Assembly: GCA_030647655.1 (NCBI GenBank)
Contig: JAUSJH010000021.1
Location: 1-51,901, forward strand
DNA from: a bacterium
GTDB lineage: Bacteria > Patescibacteriota > Minisyncoccia > Phycocordibacterales > UBA2100
Reading direction: 5' to 3'
DNA length: 51,901 nt
Shown: in pieces, positions 1-6,738 of the stretch
How positions within the stretch are numbered: position 1 is the stretch's first letter
Layout: the number at the start of each line of letters is the position of its first letter
Notes under the pieces: generated by a model
Databases searched by the model: none
What the model saw: only the letters and a program-made list of their open reading frames with translations
Told to the model about the DNA's origin: nothing
Translations under genes and position numbers: made by a program

Positions 1-142
1 TAAAAGGGGTGTGATAGTGTTACGGCATCAACCAGCGCTGATCCAGAGAAGGGGGATCGACCTACAACTCCAGCTAACTGACATTGATACCAACCGAGAC
101 CAAAATCTTTGTCGGTTTACAAACGAAAATTCTACATTGCAT

Positions 143-346
143 ATGCAAACAGGAACAATCGCCCGTCTCACCGACAAGGGTTTCGGGTTCATCAAGCGCG
201 AGGGGCAGGAAAAAGATCTCTTTTTCCACTCCAACGAGCTCGTCGGCGTATCGTTCGACGAACTTCGCGAAGGTGACACAGTGAGCTTTGAAGTCGCTGA
301 CAGCCCGAAGGGGCCTAACGCGGTCAAGGTCTCCCGCGTCTCTTAA
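143..346 (+). CDS. Cold-shock domain protein
   Basis: Single cold-shock domain of 67 residues, a small single-stranded nucleic-acid binding protein expected to act as an RNA chaperone in the cytoplasm. The RNP1-type motif KGFGFI lies near residues 13-18 and the RNP2-like LFFHSNEL near 28-35, and the length is the usual one for CspA-type proteins. An upstream in-frame ATG at 11 would add 44 residues with no family resemblance, so I start at the ATG at 143, where MQTGTIARL matches the usual N-terminus. A TACATT box at 133-138 lies just before this ATG. Bases 1-142 hold no other gene that I can see. It is followed directly by a strong intrinsic terminator, so it is a single-gene unit. Confidence 0.93.
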   Translation: MQTGTIARLTDKGFGFIKREGQEKDLFFHSNELVGVSFDELREGDTVSFEVADSPKGPNAVKVSRVS

Positions 347-361
347 GACTTCGGTCTTGAC

Positions 362-400
362 AAAAAACGCCCCCGCCAGTTGGCGGGGGCGTTTTGTTTT
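362..400 (+). terminator. Intrinsic terminator after the cold-shock gene
   Basis: GC-rich hairpin with arms AACGCCCCCGCCA and TGGCGGGGGCGTT around a 2-nt loop, preceded by A-run and followed by TTTTGTTTT. It is symmetric enough to work in both directions, but only the + strand has a gene ending here. Confidence 0.93.
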
Positions 401-428
401 GTGACATCCGTTGGCGTAATGGTAGAAT
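400..428 (+). promoter_or_regulatory. Promoter of the hibernation factor gene
   Basis: TGTGAC at 400-405 and TAGAAT at 423-428 with a 17-bp spacer. This would start a transcript near 435, giving a leader of about 125 nt before the hpf ATG, in contrast to the leaderless layout of many other genes in this window. Confidence 0.55.
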
Positions 429-438
429 GGAGCTGTGG

Positions 439-561
439 ATCCCGTTAGAAGCTACGGAAGTTCAGTAGAGCATAGGCGCGTGGTATGTTTCGTAGATAAT
501 AGAATAGTTACTAGATATAAACACGAGTCGGAAGCGCAAGCTTCCTGCTTCTAAACGGGAT
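439..561 (+). ncRNA. Structured 5' leader of the hibernation factor mRNA
   Basis: The leader can fold into a closed multi-branch structure. The outer stem pairs 439-452 (ATCCCGTTAGAAGC) with 547-561, with one bulged base, and its 3' strand contains the hpf start codon and the bases just before it. Inside, 453-459 (TACGGAA) can pair with 488-494, CATA at 471-474 with TATG at 484-487, and a 6-bp hairpin at 530-545 is capped by a GCAA tetraloop. The fold would hide the translation start. raiA RNA motifs are known in front of hibernation-factor genes in other phyla; whether this is one is not tested here. Confidence 0.5.
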
Positions 562-928
562 GGACATACGCATCAAGGCAGCGAATCATGAACTTGCTCA
601 AGAGACGCGAAATTACCTCGACGAACGTCTAGCCTCGCTCGAGAAATTCCTCGGCGACGACACATCGCTCGTGCGCTGTGAAGTGGAATTGGGCCGCGAC
701 GCAGGCCGCCCGCGGCACGGCGCAAACATGTGGTTTGCTGAGATACACATCATAGAGCCGGGGAGCGCGCGCGTGTACGCGCGCAACAATGCCGCCTCTG
801 TGAATGCCGCGATAGATGATGTGAAAGAGGAGGTGGAGCGTCAGCTGCGCCAGAACAAGAAATTACACATGCGTGTATTGCGCAAGACGGGCGCCGCGGT
901 CAAGAGGTGGATGCGGTTTGGAAATTAA
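560..928 (+). CDS. hpf: Ribosome hibernation promoting factor (HPF/RaiA/YfiA, short form)
   Basis: 122-residue protein of the S30EA/HPF family, which binds the decoding region of the 30S subunit and inactivates ribosomes in slow growth. The N-terminus MDIRIKAANHELAQ, the helix LDERLASLEKFL and the segment ARNNAASVNAAIDDVKEEVE fit the beta-alpha-beta-beta-beta-alpha fold; the basic C-terminal stretch KKLHMRVLRK is typical of the short form. The C-terminal dimerisation domain of long HPF is absent, so a 100S dimer would need a separate factor. The ATG at 560 is inside the 3' strand of the leader stem. Its end overlaps the end of convergent fmt by 4 bases. Confidence 0.93.
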   Translation: MDIRIKAANHELAQETRNYLDERLASLEKFLGDDTSLVRCEVELGRDAGRPRHGANMWFAEIHIIEPGSARVYARNNAASVNAAIDDVKEEVERQLRQNKKLHMRVLRKTGAAVKRWMRFGN

Positions 929-1806
929 ATCGCTCGGGCTCCCGAGCGCAGGAAATCCTGATATACCATTTCTTTTTTGCCTTCGGGCTTCACTATGTCG
1001 ATAACGAGCTTCTCGTTCTCTATATGGGCGTCGAGGATGCCGACGCGGATTTTCTTCCCGTTTCGCTCGAAGAAAGCGTGTGTGCCGACCGTCGTGTCGA
1101 ATGCGCGTATTTTCAGAAGATTTTTATACGGGTCACCGTTCAAATCTAGAAGGGCGTCTTCCTTTGTGTATTTTGGGCACAGCGTTGCGATATCGTGATT
1201 CTGCTCGCGCGCTTCGATATCTCCCTCGAGCCAACTCGGCAGTATATTGATGAGAAGCTTGGCGCTCTCGTGCGTAGCAGTCTCCTCCAGCTCGCTCGCT
1301 TTTGGAGGCCATTCTGGTGTGACCAATTTCTTTTGCGCGATAACGGGCCCGTGGTCTATCTTTTCGTCGAGTAAAATAATCGATATCCCCACTTCACGAT
1401 CATCATTCGCTATGGCCGCGCGCACTGGCGAGGTGCCGCGCCACCGCGGCAAGAGAGAAAAGTGGATGTTGAGCGTACCGTGCCTCGGAATATCTAAGAC
1501 AGCGCGCGGCAGGACTTTGCCGTAATAGATAACAATAAACAGCTCACAGTTCACAGCTGACAGTTGACGGTAAAATTCGTCGTCAAGTTTTTCTGGTTGG
1601 AGAACAGGGATTTTTCGCTTCTCTGCCCACTCTTTTGTCGGTGGGGAAACAACCTCTAGCCCACGTCCACGGGGTTTGTCGGGCACCGTCACAACGAGTG
1701 AAGGCACGAGCGACGCCCCCGCAAGTTCGTCCAAAAAAACGCATGCGAGTTTCGGCGTGCCGAAAAACGCGAATTTGACATCATTATTTTTCTTTGGGTT
1801 CGTCAT
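925..1806 (-). CDS. fmt: Methionyl-tRNA formyltransferase
   Basis: 293-residue enzyme that transfers a formyl group from 10-formyltetrahydrofolate to initiator Met-tRNA. The formyl-transferase core shows FFGTPKLA near residues 14-21, the active-site Asn113 and His115 in NIHFSLLPRWRG, the SLLP loop at 117-120 and Asp151 in IDHGPVI, matching the known Asn-His-Asp set. The C-terminal OB-fold tRNA-binding domain is short. A reading frame continues 63 codons upstream, but those residues are antisense of def and show no similarity, so I start at 1806. It begins inside the last codons of def (23-base overlap), a conserved def-fmt pairing that couples formylation with deformylation. Confidence 0.95.
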   Translation of the reverse strand: MTNPKKNNDVKFAFFGTPKLACVFLDELAGASLVPSLVVTVPDKPRGRGLEVVSPPTKEWAEKRKIPVLQPEKLDDEFYRQLSAVNCELFIVIYYGKVLPRAVLDIPRHGTLNIHFSLLPRWRGTSPVRAAIANDDREVGISIILLDEKIDHGPVIAQKKLVTPEWPPKASELEETATHESAKLLINILPSWLEGDIEAREQNHDIATLCPKYTKEDALLDLNGDPYKNLLKIRAFDTTVGTHAFFERNGKKIRVGILDAHIENEKLVIDIVKPEGKKEMVYQDFLRSGARAI

Positions 1807-2329
1807 ATACCTTTTTCGACTTGTCTGTATAGAGAATACCCTCGAGGTGGTCCATTTCGTGCTGGAATACATGTGCGAGAAAACCAGAGGCGCCGCGAGT
1901 AAATGGCTGACCCTTCTCGTCGTACGCGCGCACGCTCGCTTTCTCGGCGCGCGCGACCATGCCCCATTTGCCGCGAATGGAAAGGCAACCTTCATGTTTC
2001 TCTTTTTTCATCCGCGACATCTTCGTTATGACGGGGTTGATATATATTTGGTCCGGTGGGGGAGGCAATTGCGACTCCGCGTTCTTTTCTGGTTCATCCG
2101 GCGAGTTACGCGAATCTCTGGCAAGCGCTCTTCCAGAAACGATAAAAAGTCGCAGGGGCTCGCCAACCTGCGGGGCTGCCAGCGCGACTCCATATTCTTC
2201 TTTCGCCAAGAGAGCTTTCATCTCGGCGATGAGTTTCTGGATGCGTGTGCCGCGAATGTCGGCAACGGAAACATCCGTGGCGCGCAGGCGCAGTGCAGGG
2301 TTTTCCTTTTCGGGCAAAATGACATGCAT
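1784..2329 (-). CDS. def: Peptide deformylase
   Basis: 181-residue metal-dependent enzyme that removes the N-formyl group from new proteins. All three motifs are present: motif I GVALAAPQ at 47-54 (an Ala where most members have Gly), motif II EGCLS at 113-117 with the metal-binding Cys115, and motif III HEMDH at 157-161 with two His ligands and the catalytic Glu. I chose the ATG at 2329 because MHVILPEKENPALR aligns with the usual start; in-frame ATGs upstream would add about 50 residues without similarity. A segment rich in Pro/Glu/Ser between residues 75 and 92 looks like a lineage-specific loop. First gene of def-fmt. Confidence 0.95.
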   Translation of the reverse strand: MHVILPEKENPALRLRATDVSVADIRGTRIQKLIAEMKALLAKEEYGVALAAPQVGEPLRLFIVSGRALARDSRNSPDEPEKNAESQLPPPPDQIYINPVITKMSRMKKEKHEGCLSIRGKWGMVARAEKASVRAYDEKGQPFTRGASGFLAHVFQHEMDHLEGILYTDKSKKVYDEPKEK

Positions 2330-2610
2330 AAGAGAAACTATATGGTTGAAAAGGATAAAAAGAAAGCGTCCCACCGATGGCAGAACGCTGAAGGGTGGGG
2401 GGAGCAGAAGCCAAGATTCATGGATTTGAGTTATGCCCCGATCCATGACGACTCCTCCGCTTGACGAGAGCGGCACAGGGCGACGATCTGCGTCTCCCCC
2501 TCAGCTCCGGCGGAGCCATACTCGACCTCCGAGAGATCTGGCTGCAACTGCCGAAGCAACTAAAACTACGGGCTTTATAACACCTATTGTATGCACTGTA
2601 TACTGGCTCT
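2330..2610. other. Intergenic region between divergent def and small gene
   Basis: About 280 bases without a convincing gene. It must hold the def promoter on the minus strand (a TATAGT-like box is at about 2341-2348 read on that strand) and the TATACT at 2599-2604 that serves the next + gene. A perfect small palindrome GCTCCGGCGGAGC at 2504-2516 resembles the short palindromes seen elsewhere in the window. I see no tRNA or known RNA here. Confidence 0.4.
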
Positions 2611-2883
2611 GTGAAGCACATCGCCACACATCTCAAACACTCGATAAAAGACGCACACATCACGGAACGTGGAGAACTCATGGAGTACTTTTGCGAGAGG
2701 CTCAATCGAGACCGTACGCAAGACGGTTACTCCAAAATAACGCTAGGACGCATGGGAAAGACATTGGAAAAGATACCAACCAAAGACCTTTATTACTTAA
2801 AGAAAGTTTGCGATGACGCGGGCAATTTTTCCAAGAAATTCTGGTATCTATTAAATCCTAAGAAACATCAGGAAGAAAGGTGA
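2611..2883 (+). CDS. Small basic protein, function unknown
   Basis: About 90 residues, Lys/Arg-rich, predicted all helical with the segment GRMGKTLEKIPTKDLYYLKK and a C-terminal FSKKFWYLLNPKK; no signal peptide or membrane helix. The start is decided by the promoter: TATACT at 2599-2604 is followed after 6 bases by GTG at 2611, the same leaderless spacing as many genes here. An internal ATG at 2680, preceded by GGAG, would give a 68-residue form and is a reasonable alternative. It stands alone, facing away from def. The character suggests a nucleic-acid binding or regulatory role, but that is only a guess; I do not recognise the family. Confidence 0.65.
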   Translation: MKHIATHLKHSIKDAHITERGELMEYFCERLNRDRTQDGYSKITLGRMGKTLEKIPTKDLYYLKKVCDDAGNFSKKFWYLLNPKKHQEER

Positions 2884-2885
2884 AA

Positions 2886-3075
2886 GGGCCGCCGCACGAT
2901 GGTGCGCAGATATGCGGCGGCCCAGTCTATCGTCCGACGGTACTCAAATCGGACGAAAGCTCGAAATCGGCGAAAAGAGCTGGGGTTGGCGAACGCCGGC
3001 AGGTACGTGTTGCCGGCATCCGCCTACCAGTTTGTTCGACCGGAGGCTTAGGGAGGCCAAGGAATCCGGTCGAAC
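2886..3075. other. Cluster of perfect hairpins, possible structured RNA
   Basis: Four perfect stems follow one another: 2886-2896 with 2913-2923 (11 bp), 2931-2937 with 2949-2955 (7 bp), 2995-3001 with 3011-3017 (7 bp) and 3034-3044 with 3065-3075 (11 bp); a weaker 5-bp stem joins 2958-2962 and 2977-2981. None is followed by a T-run, so they are not ordinary terminators. The strand of any transcript is unknown. It does not match what I know of tmRNA, RNase P RNA or SRP RNA. Confidence 0.4.
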
Positions 3076-3109
3076 TTACCGACCTGAAATAGTAATAATT
3101 TCATGCATT

Positions 3110-3137
3110 TTGTCAAACTCTGCTTTGCAGATACAAT
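3110..3137 (+). promoter_or_regulatory. Promoter of the first mreB
   Basis: TTGTCA at 3110-3115 and TACAAT at 3132-3137, 16-bp spacer; the mreB ATG follows 12 bases later, leaving room only for a very short leader. Confidence 0.6.
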
Positions 3138-3149
3138 GGTTCTCCTCTT

Positions 3150-4166
3150 ATGGCATTCTCATTTTCACCTAAGTTGGGCATAGACCTCGGCACGACGACC
3201 GTGCTGGTCTTTCTACCCGGCAAGGGCATCGTCTTGAACGAGCCCTCCGTCGTCGCCGTGTCGGTGCGCGACAACAAAATACTCGCAGTGGGTAACGAGG
3301 CAAAAGAAATGGTGGGCCGCACTCCGGATGAAATAATCGCGTACCGACCGATGAAAGACGGAGTCATCGCGGATTACCGCGTGACGGAGGCGATGTTGCG
3401 CTATTACATCAAGAAGTCCCTCGGGAAATGGAACCTTTTCCGACCCGAAGTCATGATTTCCGTCCCCGCGGGGGTGACCTCGACCGAGCGGCGCGCGGTC
3501 GTCGAGGCGGCGACAAAAGCCGGCGCGCGCGAAGCATACGTGGTCAAGGAGCCGATACTCGCGGCAATTGGAGCGGGCATTCCCATACACGAGGCGCGCG
3601 GGCATATGATAGTGGACATCGGAGGCGGTACCTCGGACGTCGCGGTGATTTCCCTCGGCGGCATCGTCGCTTCGACTTCGGTGAAATGCGCCGGCAATGC
3701 AATAGATCACGCGATAGCTGATTACATCAAGAAGACCTACAACCTCGGTATCGGCGACAAAACGGCGGAGGAGGTGAAGATACAAATCGGCTCGGCGGTG
3801 CCCGTGGAACAGGAGCTCACGATGACGGTGAAGGGACGCGATTACCTGACCGGTCTTCCGCGATCCATCGAGATAGGGACCAATGAGATAGTGCGTGCGA
3901 TAGGTAAGGAGTTGCGCACGATGGTGAACGCGATGAAGGACGTCTTGCAGGAAACACCGCCGGAATTGGCCGCCGACATCATAGACAACGGCATAATCAT
4001 GACGGGCGGCTCATCACTTTTGCGCAATCTCGCCGAACTAGTCTTCCGACGGACGGGAGTGAAAGCGCGCGTCGCCAAAGACGCGCCATATTGCGTTGCG
4101 AAGGGGACAGGCGAAGCGCTCAAGCATCTGGACGCATATAAGAAGGCGATAATCTCAAAACGATAG
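3150..4166 (+). CDS. mreB: Rod-shape protein MreB, first paralog
   Basis: 338-residue actin-like ATPase that forms membrane-associated filaments guiding lateral wall synthesis. The phosphate-1 motif IDLGTTTV is at residues 11-18, the phosphate-2 motif DIGGGTSDVAV near 160, and the adenosine motif MTGGSSLLRN near 285. Length is normal for MreB. It has no mreC or mreD beside it and its own promoter, unlike the second mreB at 10141, which heads the mreBCD genes. The two proteins share the full domain layout but differ in many positions (DLGTTT here, DLGTANT there), so this is a diverged paralog rather than a recent copy. Confidence 0.95.
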   Translation: MAFSFSPKLGIDLGTTTVLVFLPGKGIVLNEPSVVAVSVRDNKILAVGNEAKEMVGRTPDEIIAYRPMKDGVIADYRVTEAMLRYYIKKSLGKWNLFRPEVMISVPAGVTSTERRAVVEAATKAGAREAYVVKEPILAAIGAGIPIHEARGHMIVDIGGGTSDVAVISLGGIVASTSVKCAGNAIDHAIADYIKKTYNLGIGDKTAEEVKIQIGSAVPVEQELTMTVKGRDYLTGLPRSIEIGTNEIVRAIGKELRTMVNAMKDVLQETPPELAADIIDNGIIMTGGSSLLRNLAELVFRRTGVKARVAKDAPYCVAKGTGEALKHLDAYKKAIISKR

Positions 4167-4171
4167 TCTAT

Positions 4172-4200
4172 TTGACCCCGCCGCCGTGTCGTATTAGTGT
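4172..4200 (+). promoter_or_regulatory. Promoter of the MbcA/ParS-like gene
   Basis: TTGACC at 4172-4177 and TAGTGT at 4195-4200, 17-bp spacer, followed by a leader of about 50 nt with a small hairpin (GCGGT/ACCGC near 4216-4228) and a clear CGGAGG Shine-Dalgarno just before the ATG at 4255. Confidence 0.5.
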
Positions 4201-4254
4201 TGTCCGCGGAAGTGATGCGGTAGCACCGCGTCGCGTAATGGTCGGAGGACTACG

Positions 4255-4644
4255 ATGCCCACGAAAAAACCAAAGCTCAATGTGGCGGCTTATGCCGAGG
4301 GCATCCGTATCGCCCTCGCGATGCTCGATGATCTCGGTTTGACCCTGCTGGAAAAAGTCCGGTTGTTCGGCCTTGACGGACGGATGGTCGGCGAAGACGT
4401 TGCGGCTTTTGAGCGACAACTGACGCTGATGCGAAGCTTCGACATTGAGGCCCGCTACGAACTCGTCTTTGACATCAAATCGCGATTGGAAGGGCTGTTC
4501 GGCGTCGATTCCGAAGAGCAGCGTCACTGGATTGAAAAGACGCACCACCAGCTCGACGGTCGCACGTTCAAATCGTTACTCGTCTCAGGCCAGATGGCCG
4601 AGCTCGAGCGTGCTGAAGGTTTTTTGTACCAAATTACCGGCTAA
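4255..4644 (+). CDS. MbcA/ParS/Xre-type antitoxin-like protein, orphan
   Basis: 129 residues. The last 45 residues (EEQRHWIEKTHHQLDGRTF, then LLVSGQMAELERAEGFLYQI) resemble the MbcA/ParS/Xre toxin-binding domain (DUF2384), in which a Trp, the G-R-T/P-x-x-L-L turn and a C-terminal helix are typical. No RES-domain or other toxin gene is next to it, so the antitoxin role is only suggested by the fold. The N-terminal 70 residues are helical without a clear helix-turn-helix. Unlike most neighbours it has a real leader and a strong CGGAGG ribosome-binding site, and its own promoter and terminator. This may point to a recent arrival. Confidence in the gene is high, in the family moderate. Confidence 0.7.
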   Translation: MPTKKPKLNVAAYAEGIRIALAMLDDLGLTLLEKVRLFGLDGRMVGEDVAAFERQLTLMRSFDIEARYELVFDIKSRLEGLFGVDSEEQRHWIEKTHHQLDGRTFKSLLVSGQMAELERAEGFLYQITG

Positions 4645-4661
4645 TCGAAAGCCGCAACAAA

Positions 4662-4700
4662 GCCGCGAGTTGGCCACGAGCCACTCGCGGCCTTCTCATT
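4662..4700 (+). terminator. Terminator after the MbcA/ParS-like gene
   Basis: Stem GCCGCGAGT at 4662-4670 with ACTCGCGGC at 4683-4691, then a moderately T-rich tail (CTTCTCATTT). Confidence 0.7.
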
Positions 4701-4719
4701 TGTGCATCGTCATACTGTG

Positions 4720-4744
4720 ATCCAAGAGGCGTCACCTCTTGGAT
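4720..4744. repeat. REP-like palindrome, transposase-distal copy
   Basis: 25-nt near-perfect palindrome with arms ATCCAAGAGG and CCTCTTGGAT around a 5-nt loop. It is the exact reverse complement of the copy at 5446-5470, so the two bracket the transposase gene in opposite orientation. The stop codon of the transposase lies inside it. Confidence 0.85.
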
Positions 4745-5427
4745 TTGAACTCGCGGTTGAGGTCGGCGTAATAGTCGCGCATTTCAGCGAGCACCACGGA
4801 AAATCGCGGAAGACGGTCTATCAAGACGCTTCGTGCCGATTCATCCAGAATACCTCGCTCTATTCGCTCGATATCGCTTGCGTAGTCGGGGAAACTGGAA
4901 AATGGATACTGCGCGAGTTTTCGCTGAAGCGCAACCAGATTGGACACCTTACCGCGCTTCCACGAATGCTCGAATATTTCTACGGCATTAAGATGGATAT
5001 ATTGAGCAACTCGGTATAGGTATGTGTCGGTTGATACGTGCTTTGAACGAAACGGCTTCACGAAGATGTTGCCGACGCGGCCATGTTTTTCGTTGAAATA
5101 CATGCTGTATCCAGTGCCAACTTTCTGCATGAATCTCGATATGCCATCATCCTCGATCTCTTGAATAAGGAGATGGTAGTGATTCCTCATCAAACTATAT
5201 GCGCCAATCGCGACTATGGGACGTGTCCGGGGCATTCGAAGGATATCTTCATGTTTCCGGTGATAAAAGTTTTCACGCCGAATGGGCTCACTATCATTAG
5301 CCAGATAAAGTAACTCGGTGAATCGCTCCGCATCACGTTCATCCGTGAAGACAATACGCTTGTCTATGCCACGGGAGTAGCAGTGATACCACTCATCGGG
5401 CGCGAACGGTACTCGCCTGTACCCCAT
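4732..5427 (-). mobile_element. REP-associated tyrosine transposase (IS200-like Y1 family)
   Basis: 231-residue protein of the TnpA_REP (RAYT) class of single-strand HUH transposases. The metal-binding HUH motif is in SLMRNHYHLLIQE (HYH near residues 82-84), the N-terminus has the usual F-x-P-D-E-W-Y-H-C-Y-S-R-G block, and the catalytic Tyr is expected in DTYLYRVAQYIHLNAVE. These enzymes cut and move short REP hairpins or are domesticated to spread them. The gene is complete and without frameshift. Flanking inverted palindromes at 4720-4744 and 5446-5470 are the obvious candidate substrates. The start at 5427 fits the MGYRRVPFAPDEWYH beginning of the family. Confidence 0.9.
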
Positions 5428-5445
5428 TACTCCAGCCTAGCACAA

Positions 5446-5470
5446 ATCCAAGAGGTGACGCCTCTTGGAT
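5446..5470. repeat. REP-like palindrome, transposase-proximal copy
   Basis: 25-nt palindrome with the same ATCCAAGAGG/CCTCTTGGAT arms and the inverted loop of the copy at 4720-4744. It sits 18 bases upstream of the transposase start codon and 2 bases after the end of the next minus-strand gene. I found no third copy in the window. Confidence 0.85.
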
Positions 5471-5472
5471 TC

Positions 5473-5913
5473 TTATTGCTTCGGTTGCTGGAGCCTTTCA
5501 ATATCCTGCATGAGTTTACGCAAGTCGCTCTGAATATCCACGAGCGTTTTTTTCTGGTCGGCCTTGCGTGCATCATCCTCCGTCTCGTCCTCGGTAATTT
5601 CCTCGACGTCCTCCTGCAGTTCATCCACATCTTCCTGAATTTCACCAATGTCCTCCTGCATCTCCTCGACGTCCTCTCCGATGTCCTCGACCGCTTCGGT
5701 CGTGTAGTTGATGGTCATCTGGATAAGCAGAGAAAGATAGATAGCCTCGAGCGAGACTATGGTGGTGAGAATGAGAAGCATCTCCTCGAAAGGGACGTAG
5801 TCGTAATGCACCGCGAGAAAGCTTGCGATAAAAAGGACGGTGTGGATTATGAGGGAAGCCGGCGAACCCACCCATCGCGTGACGGCGAGCGCGGTCTTTT
5901 GTATCCTCTTCAT
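5473..5913 (-). CDS. Two-helix membrane protein with long acidic coiled coil (DUF1003-like)
   Basis: 146 residues. Two membrane helices (about 18-38 and 43-68, ILTTIVSLEAIYLSLLIQM) are followed by a very acidic heptad-type segment of about 75 residues with repeated E-D-V/I-E-E-x-Q-E-D units, then a short helical tail. The second helix with its SLEAI motif resembles DUF1003 membrane proteins, whose function is unknown. I start at the ATG at 5913: read on the minus strand a TATACT box (5920-5925) ends 6 bases before it, and this box belongs to the left arm of the paired operator that also serves holB, so the two genes are divergent and likely co-regulated. Confidence 0.75.
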   Translation of the reverse strand: MKRIQKTALAVTRWVGSPASLIIHTVLFIASFLAVHYDYVPFEEMLLILTTIVSLEAIYLSLLIQMTINYTTEAVEDIGEDVEEMQEDIGEIQEDVDELQEDVEEITEDETEDDARKADQKKTLVDIQSDLRKLMQDIERLQQPKQ

Positions 5914-5919
5914 GCGAGG

Positions 5920-6044
5920 AGTATACCCCGTGAGATAAGAGAATCTTGGGTTATCCACTTGCTCGGATGTGTGTAACTTTTTGTATGTTGGCATCAAAAT
6001 CGGCAGGACTATCTCATGGGGTATACCCCGTGTATTGCTATACT
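5920..6044. promoter_or_regulatory. Paired inverted operator, site A (divergent DUF1003-like gene / holB)
   Basis: Left arm at 5921-5937 (GTATACCCCGTGAGATA) and right arm at 6010-6026 (inverted, with CATGGGG in place of CACGGGG), centres about 89 bp apart. The left arm contains the -10 of the minus-strand gene. The right arm contains GGGGTATACCCC, a perfect 12-bp palindrome, and a separate TATACT at 6039-6044 lies 6 bases before the holB ATG. The same box occurs in three more places in this window, each time as an inverted pair. Confidence 0.75.
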
Positions 6045-6050
6045 GGATCA

Positions 6051-6710
6051 ATGCAATCGAGGCTTGTGGGTAACGTGCAACTTGTCGCCGGGGACGCCAA
6101 TCTCATTCCAGAGGTACTCGCGCTTCTCAAAGACAATGGTATGAAAGTAGAGGGTAATCCTGATGTGTATGTGCGCGAGTATAAGTACTTCAGTGTCGAC
6201 GACGCGCGCGAGCTACGCGAGCGCGCATCGCTCCGGCCTTTGGGCGAGCGGCGTGTTTTCATAATAGCGGCGCCGGACATGAACCACAACGCACAGAACG
6301 CGCTTTTGAAAATCCTTGAAGAGCCATCGGCGAACGCCCTTTTCTTCTTTATCGTTCCGGCGCCGCACGCACTTCTCGCGACACTCCGCTCGCGCGCCCA
6401 GATGCTCACGCTGGGCGCACATGCAGGCCCGTATTCAATGATTGATACAAAAGAATTTCTGTCGGCGACGCCCCACAAACGACTTGAGATGTTGAAGCCA
6501 CTCCTTGAAAAAGATGAGGATGAAAAGCGCGACCTTGGTGCCATCCTCGCATTCCTTTCATCGCTTGAGCAGACACTCGCCCATTCGACTAACTCAGGGC
6601 AAGCAAAAAAACCAGAGGGACTTCATGCCGTTTATAGGGCGCGGAAGTATATGGGGGATAAAGGGGCGCTCGTTAAACCACTGCTTGAGCAAATTGCTTT
6701 ACTGATATAA
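6051..6710 (+). CDS. holB: DNA polymerase III delta'-like subunit (HolB, clamp loader)
   Basis: 219-residue AAA+-related clamp-loader protein of the sliding clamp loader. The hallmark NALLKILEEP is at residues 83-92 and TLRSRAQ (sensor-1 SRC position, here SRA) at 111-117. The Walker A loop is missing, as expected for delta', and the protein is short because the C-terminal collar domain is reduced. The start at 6051 is 6 bases after TATACT (6039-6044), while the frame upstream runs through the operator. An odd stretch near residues 182-190 (HSTNSGQAKKPEG) is coded by TTCGACTAACTCAGGGCAAG, which looks like a repeat sequence inserted in frame. Followed closely by frr. Confidence 0.88.
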   Translation: MQSRLVGNVQLVAGDANLIPEVLALLKDNGMKVEGNPDVYVREYKYFSVDDARELRERASLRPLGERRVFIIAAPDMNHNAQNALLKILEEPSANALFFFIVPAPHALLATLRSRAQMLTLGAHAGPYSMIDTKEFLSATPHKRLEMLKPLLEKDEDEKRDLGAILAFLSSLEQTLAHSTNSGQAKKPEGLHAVYRARKYMGDKGALVKPLLEQIALLI

Positions 6711-6724
6711 TCGTTTCGCTGGGC

Positions 6725-6730
6725 TATAAT
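6725..6730 (+). promoter_or_regulatory. -10 box of frr, leaderless
   Basis: Perfect TATAAT ending 8 bases before the frr ATG at 6739, so the expected start point falls on or next to the start codon. No convincing -35 is seen at the expected distance. Confidence 0.7.
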
Positions 6731-6738
6731 ACCCCAAT

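Noticed and set aside
11-142. N-terminal extension of the cold-shock protein
   Set aside because: No similarity to the family and the normal start is at 143.
1676-2464. 262-codon open frame on the + strand
   Set aside because: Antisense of def and the start of fmt, with no recognisable sequence.
2886-3075. tmRNA, RNase P RNA or SRP RNA in the hairpin cluster
   Set aside because: No tRNA-like ends, no conserved core sequences of these RNAs, and too short for RNase P RNA.
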